Assembly: GCA_017304945.1 (NCBI GenBank) | Contig: JAFKLG010000057.1 | Location: forward strand, 62,001-126,000 | DNA from: Rhodospirillales bacterium | GTDB lineage: Bacteria > Pseudomonadota > Alphaproteobacteria > Acetobacterales > Acetobacteraceae | Length of the DNA stretch: 64,000 nucleotides | Direction of reading: 5' to 3' | Shown: positions 35,499-43,613 of the stretch, piece after piece | How the letters are laid out: each line of letters begins with the position of its first letter | Position numbering within the stretch: the stretch's first letter is position 1 | The notes under the pieces: model-generated | Database searches by the model: none | The model's input: the letters and a program-made list of their open reading frames with translations, nothing else | Told to the model about the DNA's origin: nothing | Position numbers and translations under genes: made by a program

Positions 35499-36395
35499 AT
35501 GCAGAGGCGATGGCTCCGAGTCGGGATCGTGCTCCCGCTGCTGCTCCTGGCGTTGGCGGTCCCGCTCGCCGGCGATGCACCGGCGGCATGGGCAAGCGGT
35601 CCGGTCCTCGACCGCGAGTTCGTCACCAGCGACGGGGTGCGGTTGCACTACCTCGAAGCCGGTCCCTCCAGAGGCCACACGATCGTCTTTATCCCCGGCT
35701 GGACCATGCCGGCCTGGATCTGGGCGGCGCAAATCAAGGCGTTCAGCCAGAGCTATCACGTGATTGCGTTCGACCCGCGGGGGCAGGGCGACTCCGAGGC
35801 GCCGGCGCGTGGCTACGACCCGGCGCGACGGGCCCAGGACATCGCGGAGCTGATCGCCAACCTCACGCCGGTTCCGGTGGTGGTGGTGGCCTGGTCGCTG
35901 GGCGTGCTGGACACGCTCGCCTACGTGCACGCGAACGGGGATTCGCTGCTCGCCGGCCTCGTGCTGGTGGACAATTCCGTGGGCGAGGAGCCGCCCCCGG
36001 CCCCACTGCCGCCGCCCCGCCACCCGGCGCCCCGGCTCTCCTATCCCGAAGCGATGCGCCGCTTCGTCCAGGGCCTGTTCGTGCGCTCGCCAGGGGAAGC
36101 CTATGTCGAGCGGCTGACCCAGGCTTCGCTGCGCACGCCCCAGGCGGCGGCGCGGCTGCTGCGCTCCTACCCGCTGCCCCGCAGCTACTGGCGGGAGGCG
36201 GTGTATGCCACCGACCGTCCCGTGCTGTATGTGGTGCGCCCGCGTTGGGCAGCCCAGGCCGCGAACCTGGCGCGCAACCGCCCCGGAACGGAGAGTGCGA
36301 TCTTCACCAGTGCTGGCCATGCCCTGTTCGTAGACGAACCGGCGCGCTTCAATGCGCTGCTGGCGTCGTTCCTGCGCCGCCGGGTCTGGCCATGA
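35499..36395 (+). CDS. Exported alpha/beta hydrolase
   Basis: This 298-residue protein has a signal peptide (MQRRWLRVGIVLPLLLLALA, cleavage near AWASG) and an alpha/beta-hydrolase core: HTIVFIPGWTMPAWIWAAQ (HG-like oxyanion block), VIAFDPRGQGDSEAP, the nucleophile elbow VVVAWSLGVLD, and the terminal histidine in FTSAGHALFVDEPARFNALL. The elbow is A-x-S-x-G, with alanine replacing the first glycine. A periplasmic esterase or lipase-like enzyme is likely. It is divergent from the REC-EAL gene; the next gene on the same strand starts 120 bp downstream. A GTG at 35490 would add three residues. Confidence 0.85.
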   Translation: MQRRWLRVGIVLPLLLLALAVPLAGDAPAAWASGPVLDREFVTSDGVRLHYLEAGPSRGHTIVFIPGWTMPAWIWAAQIKAFSQSYHVIAFDPRGQGDSEAPARGYDPARRAQDIAELIANLTPVPVVVVAWSLGVLDTLAYVHANGDSLLAGLVLVDNSVGEEPPPAPLPPPRHPAPRLSYPEAMRRFVQGLFVRSPGEAYVERLTQASLRTPQAAARLLRSYPLPRSYWREAVYATDRPVLYVVRPRWAAQAANLARNRPGTESAIFTSAGHALFVDEPARFNALLASFLRRRVWP

Positions 36396-36515
36396 GGCCT
36401 TCGTTCGTCCTTCTCACGCCGCCGGACATCGGCCCCGGTCGCCGCCTCACCGCATTCCTCTCCCGCGCAGGGAGAAGGGGATCTCGCGTCGCATCGCGCG
36501 GTCGCGGCTGACCCC

Positions 36516-38957
36516 ATGAACCTCCTGCCGCTCTTCCTCGTCTCACTGGCCGCAGTGGGATACGAGACCGCGCTGACCCGGTACTTCGCCGTCGCGAAGT
36601 GGTCGGAATACGGCTACTGGGTCATCTCCATCGTCATGGTCGGGTTCGCGCTGAGCGGGGTCGTGCTCGCCCTGGCGCGCGACGCCTTCGCCCGCAACGG
36701 CGCGCGCCTGCTCGCGATCCTGCCGGCGCTGCTGGTGATCAGCGCTGCCGCCGGCTACCACTTCACCACCACCAACCCGTTCAATCCGCTGCAGCTCCAG
36801 AACCCCGCGACCTGGGAACCGCAGCTCTGGAACATCGCCGGCTACTACGCGGCGCTGCTGCCGTTCTTCTTCCTGGCCGGCTGCTTCATCTCGCTCTGCT
36901 TCGTGCTGCAGGCCGAGCGCATCGGCATCGTCTATGCCGCCGACCTGGCCGGCGCGGGCGCGGGGGCCGCCCTGGTGCTGGCCGCGATGTTCGCCGTGCA
37001 CGCGTTCCAGCTCGTGCCGCTGCTGCTGGTGCCGCTCGCCTTGGCGGCGTTCTTCGTGCCGCGCTTCAGGCTGCGCGCCACCGCCGCCGCGCTGCTCGCG
37101 CTCGTCGCGGCCGAGGCGGTGCTGCTGCTCGACGACCAGGCTGCCTTCAACGACTTCAAGGCGATCTACGCGCCGCTGCACACGCCGGACGCCAAGGTCA
37201 CCGCCGAACGCCTCTCGCCGCGCGGCGACTACGCCCTGCTCGACGACTTCACCGAACGCGTCGACACCGACATCTCCAACAATGCCGGCATGCTGGGCGT
37301 GGAGGGGCCGCCGCAGACCTTCGGCCTGTATCGCGACGGCAACCGCATCGCCGCCCTGCCCAAGCCGGGGCCGGTCGATGCCGGCTACGCCCAGGCGACG
37401 CTCGCCGGCCTGCCCTACACGCTGCTGCCGCATCCCAGCGTGCTGCTGGGCGGCGGCTCCGGCGGCTTCCGGGTGCAGGAGGCGCTGGCGCTGGGCGCCC
37501 GCCACGTCACGGTGCTGGAGCCGGAACCGGTGCTGGCCGGCGCGCTGCGCCACGGTTTCGGACCGTCGCCGGCATTCCCGGCCGATCCACGCGTGACCGT
37601 CTCGGCCGAGAGCCCGATCGCGGCGGCCGAGACCGGGCACTACGACCTCGTGGACCTCTCGGCCGACTTCCTCGACCAGGCCGAGGCCAATGTCGCTGCC
37701 TTCAGCGCCGAGGCGCTCACCACCTATCTGCGCGCGCTGACCCCGGACGGGCTCGTCTCCATCCCGGTCTCGATCCGCGACTTCCCGGTCTATGCCCTGC
37801 GCATGCTGGCGACCGCCCGTGCGGCGTTGCTGGCCGCCGGCGTCGCGGACCCGGCCGCCCACACGGTCGTCTACCGCTCCGCCTGGGGCGTGCGCATCCT
37901 GCTCTCCCCGTCGCCCTGGACCGCTGCCCGCATCGCCGCGCTGAAGCACTGGTGCGACGATCGCTCCTTCGACGTCTCCTGGTATCCCGGGCTCGACGTG
38001 CGCGCCGCGCGGGGCGACATCTACAACGACCTGCCCGCCGTCTCCTTCGCCAAGGGGCAGGTCGAATCGGACGGGCCCGCGGACGCAATCGCCGACGAGG
38101 CGGAGGCTGTGCTGCGTGGCACGCCCACACCCTCCCGCGACGCGTTCAATCTCTCGCCGGTGACGCTGGATCGGCCGTTCTTCTACGCGATCCTGCGGCT
38201 GGACCAGATCGGGCTGATCCTGAAGCGGCTGGAAATCCTGCCGCAGCAGGAGGTGGGCGCCCTGGTCAATCTGGCCGTGCTCGCCCAGGCGGTGGTGCTC
38301 GCCTTGCTGGTCCTGCTGGTGCCGCTGGCCGCGCCTGGCCGCCTGCGCGGATCGGGGGACGCGCCGCTGCTGCGCGCGGTGCTCTATTTCCCCGCCCTCG
38401 GTCTCGGCTTCCTGTTCCTCGAGATCTTCCTGATCGAGCAGGCGAGCCTGTGGCTGAACGACCGGACCAGCGGGTTCGCCCTGGTGCTCACCGGCATGCT
38501 GGTCGCCTCCGGCTGCGGCAGCCTGCTCGCCGAGAAGGTGCGGCCCTGGGCGGGACGCGCGCTCGTGGTGGTGGCGCTGGTGGTGCTCGCCTGGTGCGTG
38601 GCGGTGGGGCTGTTCCTGCAGCCGGTGATCCTGGCGACCCTGGGCTGGTCGTGGACCGCGCGCGCCGCCCTCGTGCTGGCCGTGCTGGCCCCGGTGTCCA
38701 TCGCCCTCGGCCTGCCGTTCCCCCTCGGCCTCGCGCAGACCGGCCGGAGCGGGTTCCTGCCTTGGGCCTGGGGGCTGAACGGCGCCTTCTCCGTGGTGGC
38801 GACGCCGCTCGCCAATTTGATCGCGCGGGAAGCGGGGTTCGGCAGGGTTCTGTTGTGTGCCGCAGTGCTGTATGGGATCGCCCTGATTTCATTCCCGGCA
38901 GCAAGGAAGCGTACCGCGTGGCAGCACAACTCGGCCCGATTACCCGCCGCGGACTGA
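36516..38957 (+). CDS. Polytopic membrane protein with spermidine-synthase-like domain
   Basis: The 813-residue protein has about seven N-terminal helices (1-215), a soluble Rossmann-like domain (about 225-590) and about six C-terminal helices (590-805). The middle domain has LLGGGSGGFRVQEALALGARHVTVLEPEP, a SAM-type glycine loop with the acidic strand end of polyamine aminopropyltransferases, and HYDLVDLSADF where the catalytic D-x-x-x-D would be. Such proteins are sometimes annotated as spermidine synthase or MFS-like; whether they make polyamines is unknown. The next gene, an exported methyltransferase, starts 40 nt before this stop. Confidence 0.82.
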   Translation: MNLLPLFLVSLAAVGYETALTRYFAVAKWSEYGYWVISIVMVGFALSGVVLALARDAFARNGARLLAILPALLVISAAAGYHFTTTNPFNPLQLQNPATWEPQLWNIAGYYAALLPFFFLAGCFISLCFVLQAERIGIVYAADLAGAGAGAALVLAAMFAVHAFQLVPLLLVPLALAAFFVPRFRLRATAAALLALVAAEAVLLLDDQAAFNDFKAIYAPLHTPDAKVTAERLSPRGDYALLDDFTERVDTDISNNAGMLGVEGPPQTFGLYRDGNRIAALPKPGPVDAGYAQATLAGLPYTLLPHPSVLLGGGSGGFRVQEALALGARHVTVLEPEPVLAGALRHGFGPSPAFPADPRVTVSAESPIAAAETGHYDLVDLSADFLDQAEANVAAFSAEALTTYLRALTPDGLVSIPVSIRDFPVYALRMLATARAALLAAGVADPAAHTVVYRSAWGVRILLSPSPWTAARIAALKHWCDDRSFDVSWYPGLDVRAARGDIYNDLPAVSFAKGQVESDGPADAIADEAEAVLRGTPTPSRDAFNLSPVTLDRPFFYAILRLDQIGLILKRLEILPQQEVGALVNLAVLAQAVVLALLVLLVPLAAPGRLRGSGDAPLLRAVLYFPALGLGFLFLEIFLIEQASLWLNDRTSGFALVLTGMLVASGCGSLLAEKVRPWAGRALVVVALVVLAWCVAVGLFLQPVILATLGWSWTARAALVLAVLAPVSIALGLPFPLGLAQTGRSGFLPWAWGLNGAFSVVATPLANLIAREAGFGRVLLCAAVLYGIALISFPAARKRTAWQHNSARLPAAD

Positions 38958-39907
38958 TCTCCGCCGCGGCCGCCACCGCCCTTGTGCGGCCTGCCGCCGC
39001 GATCGCCACGCCCTGGACCAAGGCAGCCTACGAGAAGGCGATGCAGGAGTCGGGCCGGCCGGTCAGCCTGACCGATGCGCAGTTCGATGCGATCCAGAAG
39101 CGCAAGCCGGCCGCCATGAAGCGGATCGAGAGCTACCTGAAGGAGCGTCTGGGGTCCGCCGATCCCGCCGTCATGGCGGCGTTCGAGGCGGTGCCGCGCG
39201 AGTATTTCCACTACATCTACAGCGAACACCGGGCGACCCCCGGCGACGCCTACGAAACGGAGCCCAAGCCCTGGGCGCTCGGCTATGGATCGGCACTGTC
39301 CGACTATCTGGGACAGGCCTACATGACCCAGATCTGCAAGCCGAAGAAGGACGACGTCACGCTCGAGATCGGCACCGGCAGCGGCTTCCAGAGCTCGCTG
39401 CTGTCGCGGATCGTCAAGCAGGCCTACTCGATCGAGATCATCGAGCCGCTGGGCCGCGCCGTCGGCAAGATCTTCGCGCCACTCGGCTATGACAACGTCC
39501 ACACCAAGGTAGGCGACGGGTATTACGGCTGGCCCGAGGTGCAGGGCGGCTTCGACATCATCATCTTCACCTGCGCGGCCACCTTCGCGCCGCCGGACCT
39601 GTTCAAGCAGCTCAAGCCGGGCGGGCGGATGATCATCCCCATCGGCCAGCCCTTCAAGCGCGGCCAGGTGCTCTACGTCTACACCAAGGACGAGGAAGGC
39701 AAGATCCACTCCCGGCGCGACGTCGGCGTGTTCTTCATCCCGATGACCGGCGCGATCCAGAAGGCGCAGCCACCGGCAGGGGCCGTGCAGGCGCGCCCGC
39801 CCGCAGAGAAGACGTCGGACAAGCCGGCTGTCGGCGCGGCGGAAACGCCGGCCGCGGTCGCGCCCAAGCCGAACGCGGACGCCCCGGCCAAGCCTGCGAC
39901 GGAGTGA
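38918..39907 (+). CDS. Protein-L-isoaspartate O-methyltransferase-like protein with Tat-type signal
   Basis: The 329-residue protein starts at a GTG (38918) behind AAGGA and carries ITRRGLISAAAATALVRPAAA, a twin-arginine-like signal. Mature domain: AAFEAVPREYFHYIY, then LEIGTGSGFQSSLLSRI (SAM loop) and YDNVHTKVGDGYYGWPEVQGGFDIIIFTCAA, LFKQLKPGGRMIIPIG, all family features of PCMT. The canonical S-x-P-H segment is replaced by ALSDYLGQAYM. A Pro/Ala/Lys-rich tail occupies residues ~290-329. SAM is normally cytoplasmic, so an exported form would be unusual. Its start overlaps the membrane-protein gene by 40 nt, indicating tight coupling. A cytoplasmic role with a retained signal-like N-terminus is the other reading. 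Confidence 0.8.
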   Translation: MAAQLGPITRRGLISAAAATALVRPAAAIATPWTKAAYEKAMQESGRPVSLTDAQFDAIQKRKPAAMKRIESYLKERLGSADPAVMAAFEAVPREYFHYIYSEHRATPGDAYETEPKPWALGYGSALSDYLGQAYMTQICKPKKDDVTLEIGTGSGFQSSLLSRIVKQAYSIEIIEPLGRAVGKIFAPLGYDNVHTKVGDGYYGWPEVQGGFDIIIFTCAATFAPPDLFKQLKPGGRMIIPIGQPFKRGQVLYVYTKDEEGKIHSRRDVGVFFIPMTGAIQKAQPPAGAVQARPPAEKTSDKPAVGAAETPAAVAPKPNADAPAKPATE

Positions 39908-40041
39908 GCCGGAGCAGCCTCCGGCCACATCGCGCGTCCAGCGCCGGCCGCGCCTGCGCCTGTCGGGCGTCGGCAGCGACGCGCGGATCTCTGGTGTAGG
40001 ATCGCACGCTCCCGCAGCCGCCGAGAGGGCCCGCTTCCAAC

Positions 40042-41040
40042 ATGGCGCCACATCCGCAACGACTGACCGTGACCCGGCGTGCCTGGCCGCTGGCACGGCC
40101 GATCACGACCCCGCAAGGCGTCGTCCACGCCGTCGATACCGTCGTCGCCGAGATCTCCGATGGCGACTCGCGCGGGCGCGGTGAAGGCGTGCCCCTCGCG
40201 CGGTTCGGCGAGAGCATCGAGAGCGTCGTCGCCACGCTCGAGGGGACCAAGGGCGCCGTGCTGTCCGGGCTCGACCGCGAGACCCTGCAACAGGCCTTGC
40301 CGCCCGGCGCGGCACGCAACGCGCTCGATTGCGCCTTCTGGGCGATCGAGGCGAACCGCGCCTATTGCCCGGTCGCCGACCTTGCCGGCGTGGGCGAGGT
40401 GGCGCCGGTCGCCACCGCCTTCACCATCCAGCTCGACACCCCGGAAGCCATGGCCGCGCAGGCCGCCAGCCAGCGCACGCGGCCGCTGATCCGGCTCGAA
40501 CTCGGCGGCGCGGACGACCTCGCGCGGGTCCAGGCGGTGCGCGCGGCGGCCCCGGCCGCGCGCCTGATCGTCGACGCCAACGAGAGCTGGGACGCCGCGC
40601 AGTTGGCGGAATTCCTGCGTCACGCGGCGGATTTGCGGGTGGAGCTGGTGGAGCAGCCGCTGCCGGCGGGCGCGGACGACGCGCTGGCGGGCTACGATGG
40701 GCCGGTGCCGCTCTGCGCCGACGAAGCATGCCGGACGCGCGCCGATCTCGACCGCCTGGCGGGACGCTACCAGGCCATCAACATCAAGCTCGACAAGGCC
40801 GGCGGCCTGACCGAGGCATTGGCGCTGGCGGCGGACGCGACGCGACGCGGATTCAGGATCATGGTCGGCGGCGCAGTCGGCACCTCGCTGGGCACCGCGC
40901 CGGCACTGCTCGTCGCGCAACGGGCCGCGTTCGTGGACCTTGCGGGACCCACCGCGTTGGAAACGGACCGAGCGCCGGGGCTGCGCTTCGAGGGCGGCAC
41001 GATCATGCCTCCCGAACCGAGGTTGTGGGGCGGCCCCTGA
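40042..41040 (+). CDS. Enolase-superfamily dipeptide epimerase / N-acyl-Glu racemase-like (altered active site)
   Basis: The 332-residue protein aligns by eye with L-Ala-D/L-Glu epimerases and the DgcA-type N-acetyl-Glu racemases: ARYGES-like ARFGES, PPGAARNALDCAFWAIEA, IVDANESW (Asp178), VEQPLPAG, CADEACRTR and NIKLDKAGGLTEALAL (Lys249). The first catalytic lysine pair, usually K-x-K, reads Arg151-Leu-Glu153. The third metal-side and second base positions are intact. Loss of the first base would leave a one-base enzyme or a changed reaction. Its neighbour upstream is the Tat methyltransferase, 134 bp away; no obvious peptide-recycling partner is adjacent. Confidence 0.85.
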   Translation: MAPHPQRLTVTRRAWPLARPITTPQGVVHAVDTVVAEISDGDSRGRGEGVPLARFGESIESVVATLEGTKGAVLSGLDRETLQQALPPGAARNALDCAFWAIEANRAYCPVADLAGVGEVAPVATAFTIQLDTPEAMAAQAASQRTRPLIRLELGGADDLARVQAVRAAAPAARLIVDANESWDAAQLAEFLRHAADLRVELVEQPLPAGADDALAGYDGPVPLCADEACRTRADLDRLAGRYQAINIKLDKAGGLTEALALAADATRRGFRIMVGGAVGTSLGTAPALLVAQRAAFVDLAGPTALETDRAPGLRFEGGTIMPPEPRLWGGP

Positions 41041-41059
41041 CGGCGCGCGCCGCTCCGGC

Positions 41060-41662
41060 TCAGCCCGCCTTGCTCCGCGCATAGTGCCGCTGCGCCTTGG
41101 CGCGGTTGCCGCAGGCCGCCATGTCGCACCAGCGGCGCGTGCCCGCCTTGCTGCGATCGATGAACAGCCAGCGGCATTTCTCGTTGGCACAGCGGCAGAT
41201 GCGATGCGCGGACGCCGCTGCCAGCAGGTCGGCGGCAGACCACAACACCGGCGCGAGCAGCACCGGCAGCGTCACCGCCCCCTGGCGTAGCGCCCAGGCG
41301 AACCCAGACTCGGCAGGCACCAGCGCGCCACGCGGCGGTGCCGCCGCCAGCGCGTCGTTCAGCGCGGCGAGATCCGCCATGGGCGGCGTCTCCCCCCTCG
41401 CCACCGCATCGAACAGCCGGTGAATCGTCTCGCGCAACGCCAGCGCCGGGGCGTGCAGGTCCGCCGGGTCCGGTGCCGCGCCCAGCACGGCCGCCGGCAG
41501 GTGAACCGTTCCGCGCAGCCAGGCGATCAGGTCCTGTGGCGCACCGAGCGTCTCTTCGGGCACGTCGCTGCCGCGCCAGAACCGGGTGTTGACGAAGTCG
41601 AGGCACAGCTCGATCCGCGCCGCGGGCAGGGAGGAGGCGACGGGCGCAGGGCGGCCGGTCAT
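41060..41662 (-). CDS. ABATE/CGNR zinc-finger protein, putative regulator
   Basis: The 200-residue protein has an N-terminal ABATE-like part (ELCLDFVNTRFWRGSDVPEE) and the C-terminal CGNR zinc finger: two cysteines in ICRCANEKCRWLFIDRS, then WCDMAACGNRAKAQRHYARSK. The family is annotated as a stress-induced transcription regulator, mostly without experimental support. It is divergent from a VOC/lipocalin-like pair across a 124-bp gap that contains an 8-bp inverted repeat (TAACCCCC / GGGGGTTA), which could be its binding site. The ATG at 41662 opens the conserved part after a short Pro-rich leader. Confidence 0.85.
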   Translation of the reverse strand: MTGRPAPVASSLPAARIELCLDFVNTRFWRGSDVPEETLGAPQDLIAWLRGTVHLPAAVLGAAPDPADLHAPALALRETIHRLFDAVARGETPPMADLAALNDALAAAPPRGALVPAESGFAWALRQGAVTLPVLLAPVLWSAADLLAAASAHRICRCANEKCRWLFIDRSKAGTRRWCDMAACGNRAKAQRHYARSKAG

Positions 41663-41786
41663 CGGTCGATTATAACCCCCAAGACGGTTGACTCCTCATC
41701 CAACTGGTCGCATCCTCGCGTTGCCTAACCCGATAGGGGGTTAAGGTCCAGACTCGTCAACCCCGTCAGTGCAGGAGGACTCGTCA
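41663..41786. promoter_or_regulatory. Divergent control region with inverted repeat TAACCCCC / GGGGGTTA
   Basis: TAACCCCC at 41673-41680 and GGGGGTTA at 41736-41743 are exact inverted copies 55 bp apart, between the CGNR gene and the VOC gene. A TTGACT at 41688-41693 could be a -35 element toward the VOC gene, but no convincing -10 follows at 16-18 bp. AGGAGGA at 41773-41779 is the VOC ribosome-binding site. A regulator-operator arrangement is plausible but unproven. Confidence 0.4.
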
Positions 41787-42161
41787 ATGTTGGACCACAT
41801 CTCGATTGGCGTCGCCGATGTCGCAAGAGCGAAGCGCTTCTACGACGCTGCCCTCGCCCCGCTCGGCTATCGCTGCCTGCATGAGGGGGCGGACTCGCTC
41901 GGCTATGGCGATTCGGACGCCGATTTCTGGGTGATCGCCGCCGCGCGGCCGGTGCCCGCGGACGATGCCTCGGGCCTGCATGTCTGCTTCCGCGCGCCCT
42001 CCCGCGCGGCGGTCGACGCGTTCCACGCGGCAGGGCTCGGGCAAGGCGGCCGCGACAACGGCGCCCCCGGCCTGCGGCCGGATTACGGCGCCGGCTACTA
42101 CGCCGCCTTCGTGGTCGATCCGGACGGATACCGGATCGAGGCGCATACCGAAGCAGCGTAA
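41787..42161 (+). CDS. VOC family protein (glyoxalase/bleomycin-resistance fold)
   Basis: This 124-residue protein is a single vicinal-oxygen-chelate unit: MLDHISIGVADVARAKRFYDAAL at the start, SGLHVCFRAPSRAAVDAFH in the middle and YYAAFVVDPDGYRIEAHTE at the end, with the glutamate metal ligand in RIEAH. Members include lactoylglutathione-lyase-like and dioxygenase-like proteins; the reaction is unknown. The ATG at 41787 has GCAGGAGGA upstream. The next gene starts 10 bp after its stop behind a perfect AAGGAGG, so the two are an operon. Confidence 0.88.
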   Translation: MLDHISIGVADVARAKRFYDAALAPLGYRCLHEGADSLGYGDSDADFWVIAAARPVPADDASGLHVCFRAPSRAAVDAFHAAGLGQGGRDNGAPGLRPDYGAGYYAAFVVDPDGYRIEAHTEAA

Positions 42162-42171
42162 GGAGGGGGCG

Positions 42172-42693
42172 ATGCACACGCTGGACCCGCTGCTGGCGGA
42201 GGGACCCGCCGCGGATCGTGACGGCAAGATGGAACTCTATGGCTGGCTGATCGGCGCCTGGACGATCGACTACACGGAGTTCCTGCCGGACGGTTCGCAG
42301 CGGCGTCGCCCCGGCGAGTGGCATTTCGGTTGGGTGCTGGAGGGGCGCGCGGTCCAGGACGTATGGATCGTGCCGCCCCGCGGCAACCGCCACCCGGCCG
42401 AGGCCCTCGGGCGCGCGGAGTATTGCGGCACCACGCTGCGGGTCTACGACCCGCGCATCGACGCATGGCAGGTGCAATACACCGACCCGGTCGCCCAGGT
42501 GTACCTCTCGATGGTCGCCCGCCGTGAAGGCGACACGATCGTGCAACTGGGCCGCAGCCCGGCCGGGGAGCCGATCCGCTGGAGCTTCTCCGAGATCACG
42601 CCAACGTCTTTCCTGTGGCGCGGGGAGTACTCGCCGGATGACGGCACGACCTGGCGCACCCGCTCCGAGTTCCGCGCCCGCCGCGCGGAATAG
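42172..42693 (+). CDS. Lipocalin-like / DUF1579-type small protein
   Basis: The 173-residue protein has the ELYGWLIGAWTIDYTEF opening seen in DUF1579 and related lipocalin-like proteins, a repeated beta-strand pattern (WHFGWVLEGRAVQDVWIVPP, LRVYDPRIDAWQVQYTDP, SFLWRGEYSPDDGTTWR) and no signal peptide. It may bind a small hydrophobic ligand. I recognise the fold class only. The stop is followed after 9 bp by three tandem copies of a palindromic repeat. Its translation starts behind AAGGAGGGGG, the strongest ribosome-binding site in this part of the window. Confidence 0.75.
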   Translation: MHTLDPLLAEGPAADRDGKMELYGWLIGAWTIDYTEFLPDGSQRRRPGEWHFGWVLEGRAVQDVWIVPPRGNRHPAEALGRAEYCGTTLRVYDPRIDAWQVQYTDPVAQVYLSMVARREGDTIVQLGRSPAGEPIRWSFSEITPTSFLWRGEYSPDDGTTWRTRSEFRARRAE

Positions 42694-42702
42694 CCCGCCC
42701 CC

Positions 42703-42920
42703 GCCCCCTCTCCCCTCGCGGGAGAGGGCCGGGGTGAGGGGGCGATCGGGGCGTGCGCAAGAAGGTGCGGACCGCGACCGCCCCCTCTCCCCTACCGGGA
42801 GGGGGCCGGGGTGAAAGGGCGATCGGGGCGTACACACGAAGGTGCGAACCGCGACCGCCCCCTCTCTCCTCGCGGGAGAGGGCTGGGGTGAGGGGGCGAT
42901 CGGGGCGTGCGCAGAAAAGC
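42703..42920. repeat. Three tandem 77-bp units of palindromic repeat family A
   Basis: Units start at 42703, 42780 and 42857. Each begins GCCCCCTCTCCCC, forms an inverted C/G-rich hairpin (CTCTCCC ... GGGAGAGGG), runs through GGGGTGAGGGGGCGATCGGGGC and ends with a variable 20-25 bp stretch around AAGGTGCG. The third is truncated at its right end. The same words appear at 11454-11556 and 47690-47893. Nothing in this 247-bp gap looks like a gene. Confidence 0.9.
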
Positions 42921-42940
42921 GCAGACCTCCAGATCCCGGG

Positions 42941-43399
42941 CTACGCTCGATCGACGCGGGCGGCGTAGCAGCCGGGTGCGGCATAGTGCACGTGCAGGTA
43001 GGCCGTACGTGCATCGGCGAACAGGCGCGCGATGCTCGCCTCGAGCGCCGTGCCAGGCGTGAGTTCGCGGCCCACCATCATCCCCTCCGCGTCGAACGCC
43101 CGCACCGCGAGCTCGCGGGTCCGCAATTGCATCGGCACGTCGTCGCGCGCGTCATATTGCGTCTCCCCGCGCCGCACGTAGATCGCGAAGCGCATGCGGT
43201 ACGGCGAGGCAACCGCATGGTGCTCGTAGTTGAGCAACAGCAGTTCGTCGCCCGGCTGCGAGTCCGTCAGGCTGATGCGGCACGGGTACGCGCCGTCCGC
43301 GATGCGGCGGACGGCTCCCTGTGCGGCCAGCTCCGCATCGCTCAGCTCGAACAGGGGTGCAAAGGGGGCGGCCGGAAGGCCGGTGATGCGGAAGGCCAT
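42941..43399 (-). CDS. DUF1203 family protein
   Basis: This 152-residue protein matches the DUF1203 pattern: MAFRITGLPAAPFAPLFELSD, then YPCRISLTDSQPGDELLLLNYEHH, SPYRMRFAIYVRR and the C-terminal AYLHVHYAAPGCYAARVDRA. The conserved N-Y-E-H and C-Y-A-A segments suggest a ligand site, but the family's role is unknown. ATG at 43399 has AGGAG 9 nt upstream; a longer frame to 43663 carries Arg/Ala-rich sequence and was rejected. It lies 214 bp after the pepsin-like gene on the same strand; I see nothing in that gap. Confidence 0.85.
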   Translation of the reverse strand: MAFRITGLPAAPFAPLFELSDAELAAQGAVRRIADGAYPCRISLTDSQPGDELLLLNYEHHAVASPYRMRFAIYVRRGETQYDARDDVPMQLRTRELAVRAFDAEGMMVGRELTPGTALEASIARLFADARTAYLHVHYAAPGCYAARVDRA

Positions 43400-43613
43400 G
43401 ATCGTATCTCCTGAAACCGTTGGCGCCGGTTCAGGTAGCGCACCCACCGCGTCCGCGCCTTCCGGCGCGTGCGCTGGCTCTCGGGAGCCGGACGGTCGCG
43501 CCGCATGGGCGGAGGCCGAGGCGCCGCCCGGCCGTGGATCAGGCCGGTCCCGCTGAGACGATCGTGCCGAGCGGATCCGCGGATCGAGGCCCGCGGATGC
43601 CGCGTGCGTGGTT

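Noticed and set aside
36599..39907. Open frame of 1102 codons on the plus strand covering the spermidine-synthase-like gene
   Set aside because: Only the last 329 codons (from GTG 38918) show methyltransferase features; the rest is the shadow of the membrane-protein gene in another frame.
42703..42920. CRISPR-like appearance of the 77-bp tandem units
   Set aside because: The conserved part is longer than a CRISPR repeat and there are no distinct spacers or cas genes; units resemble dispersed palindromic elements.
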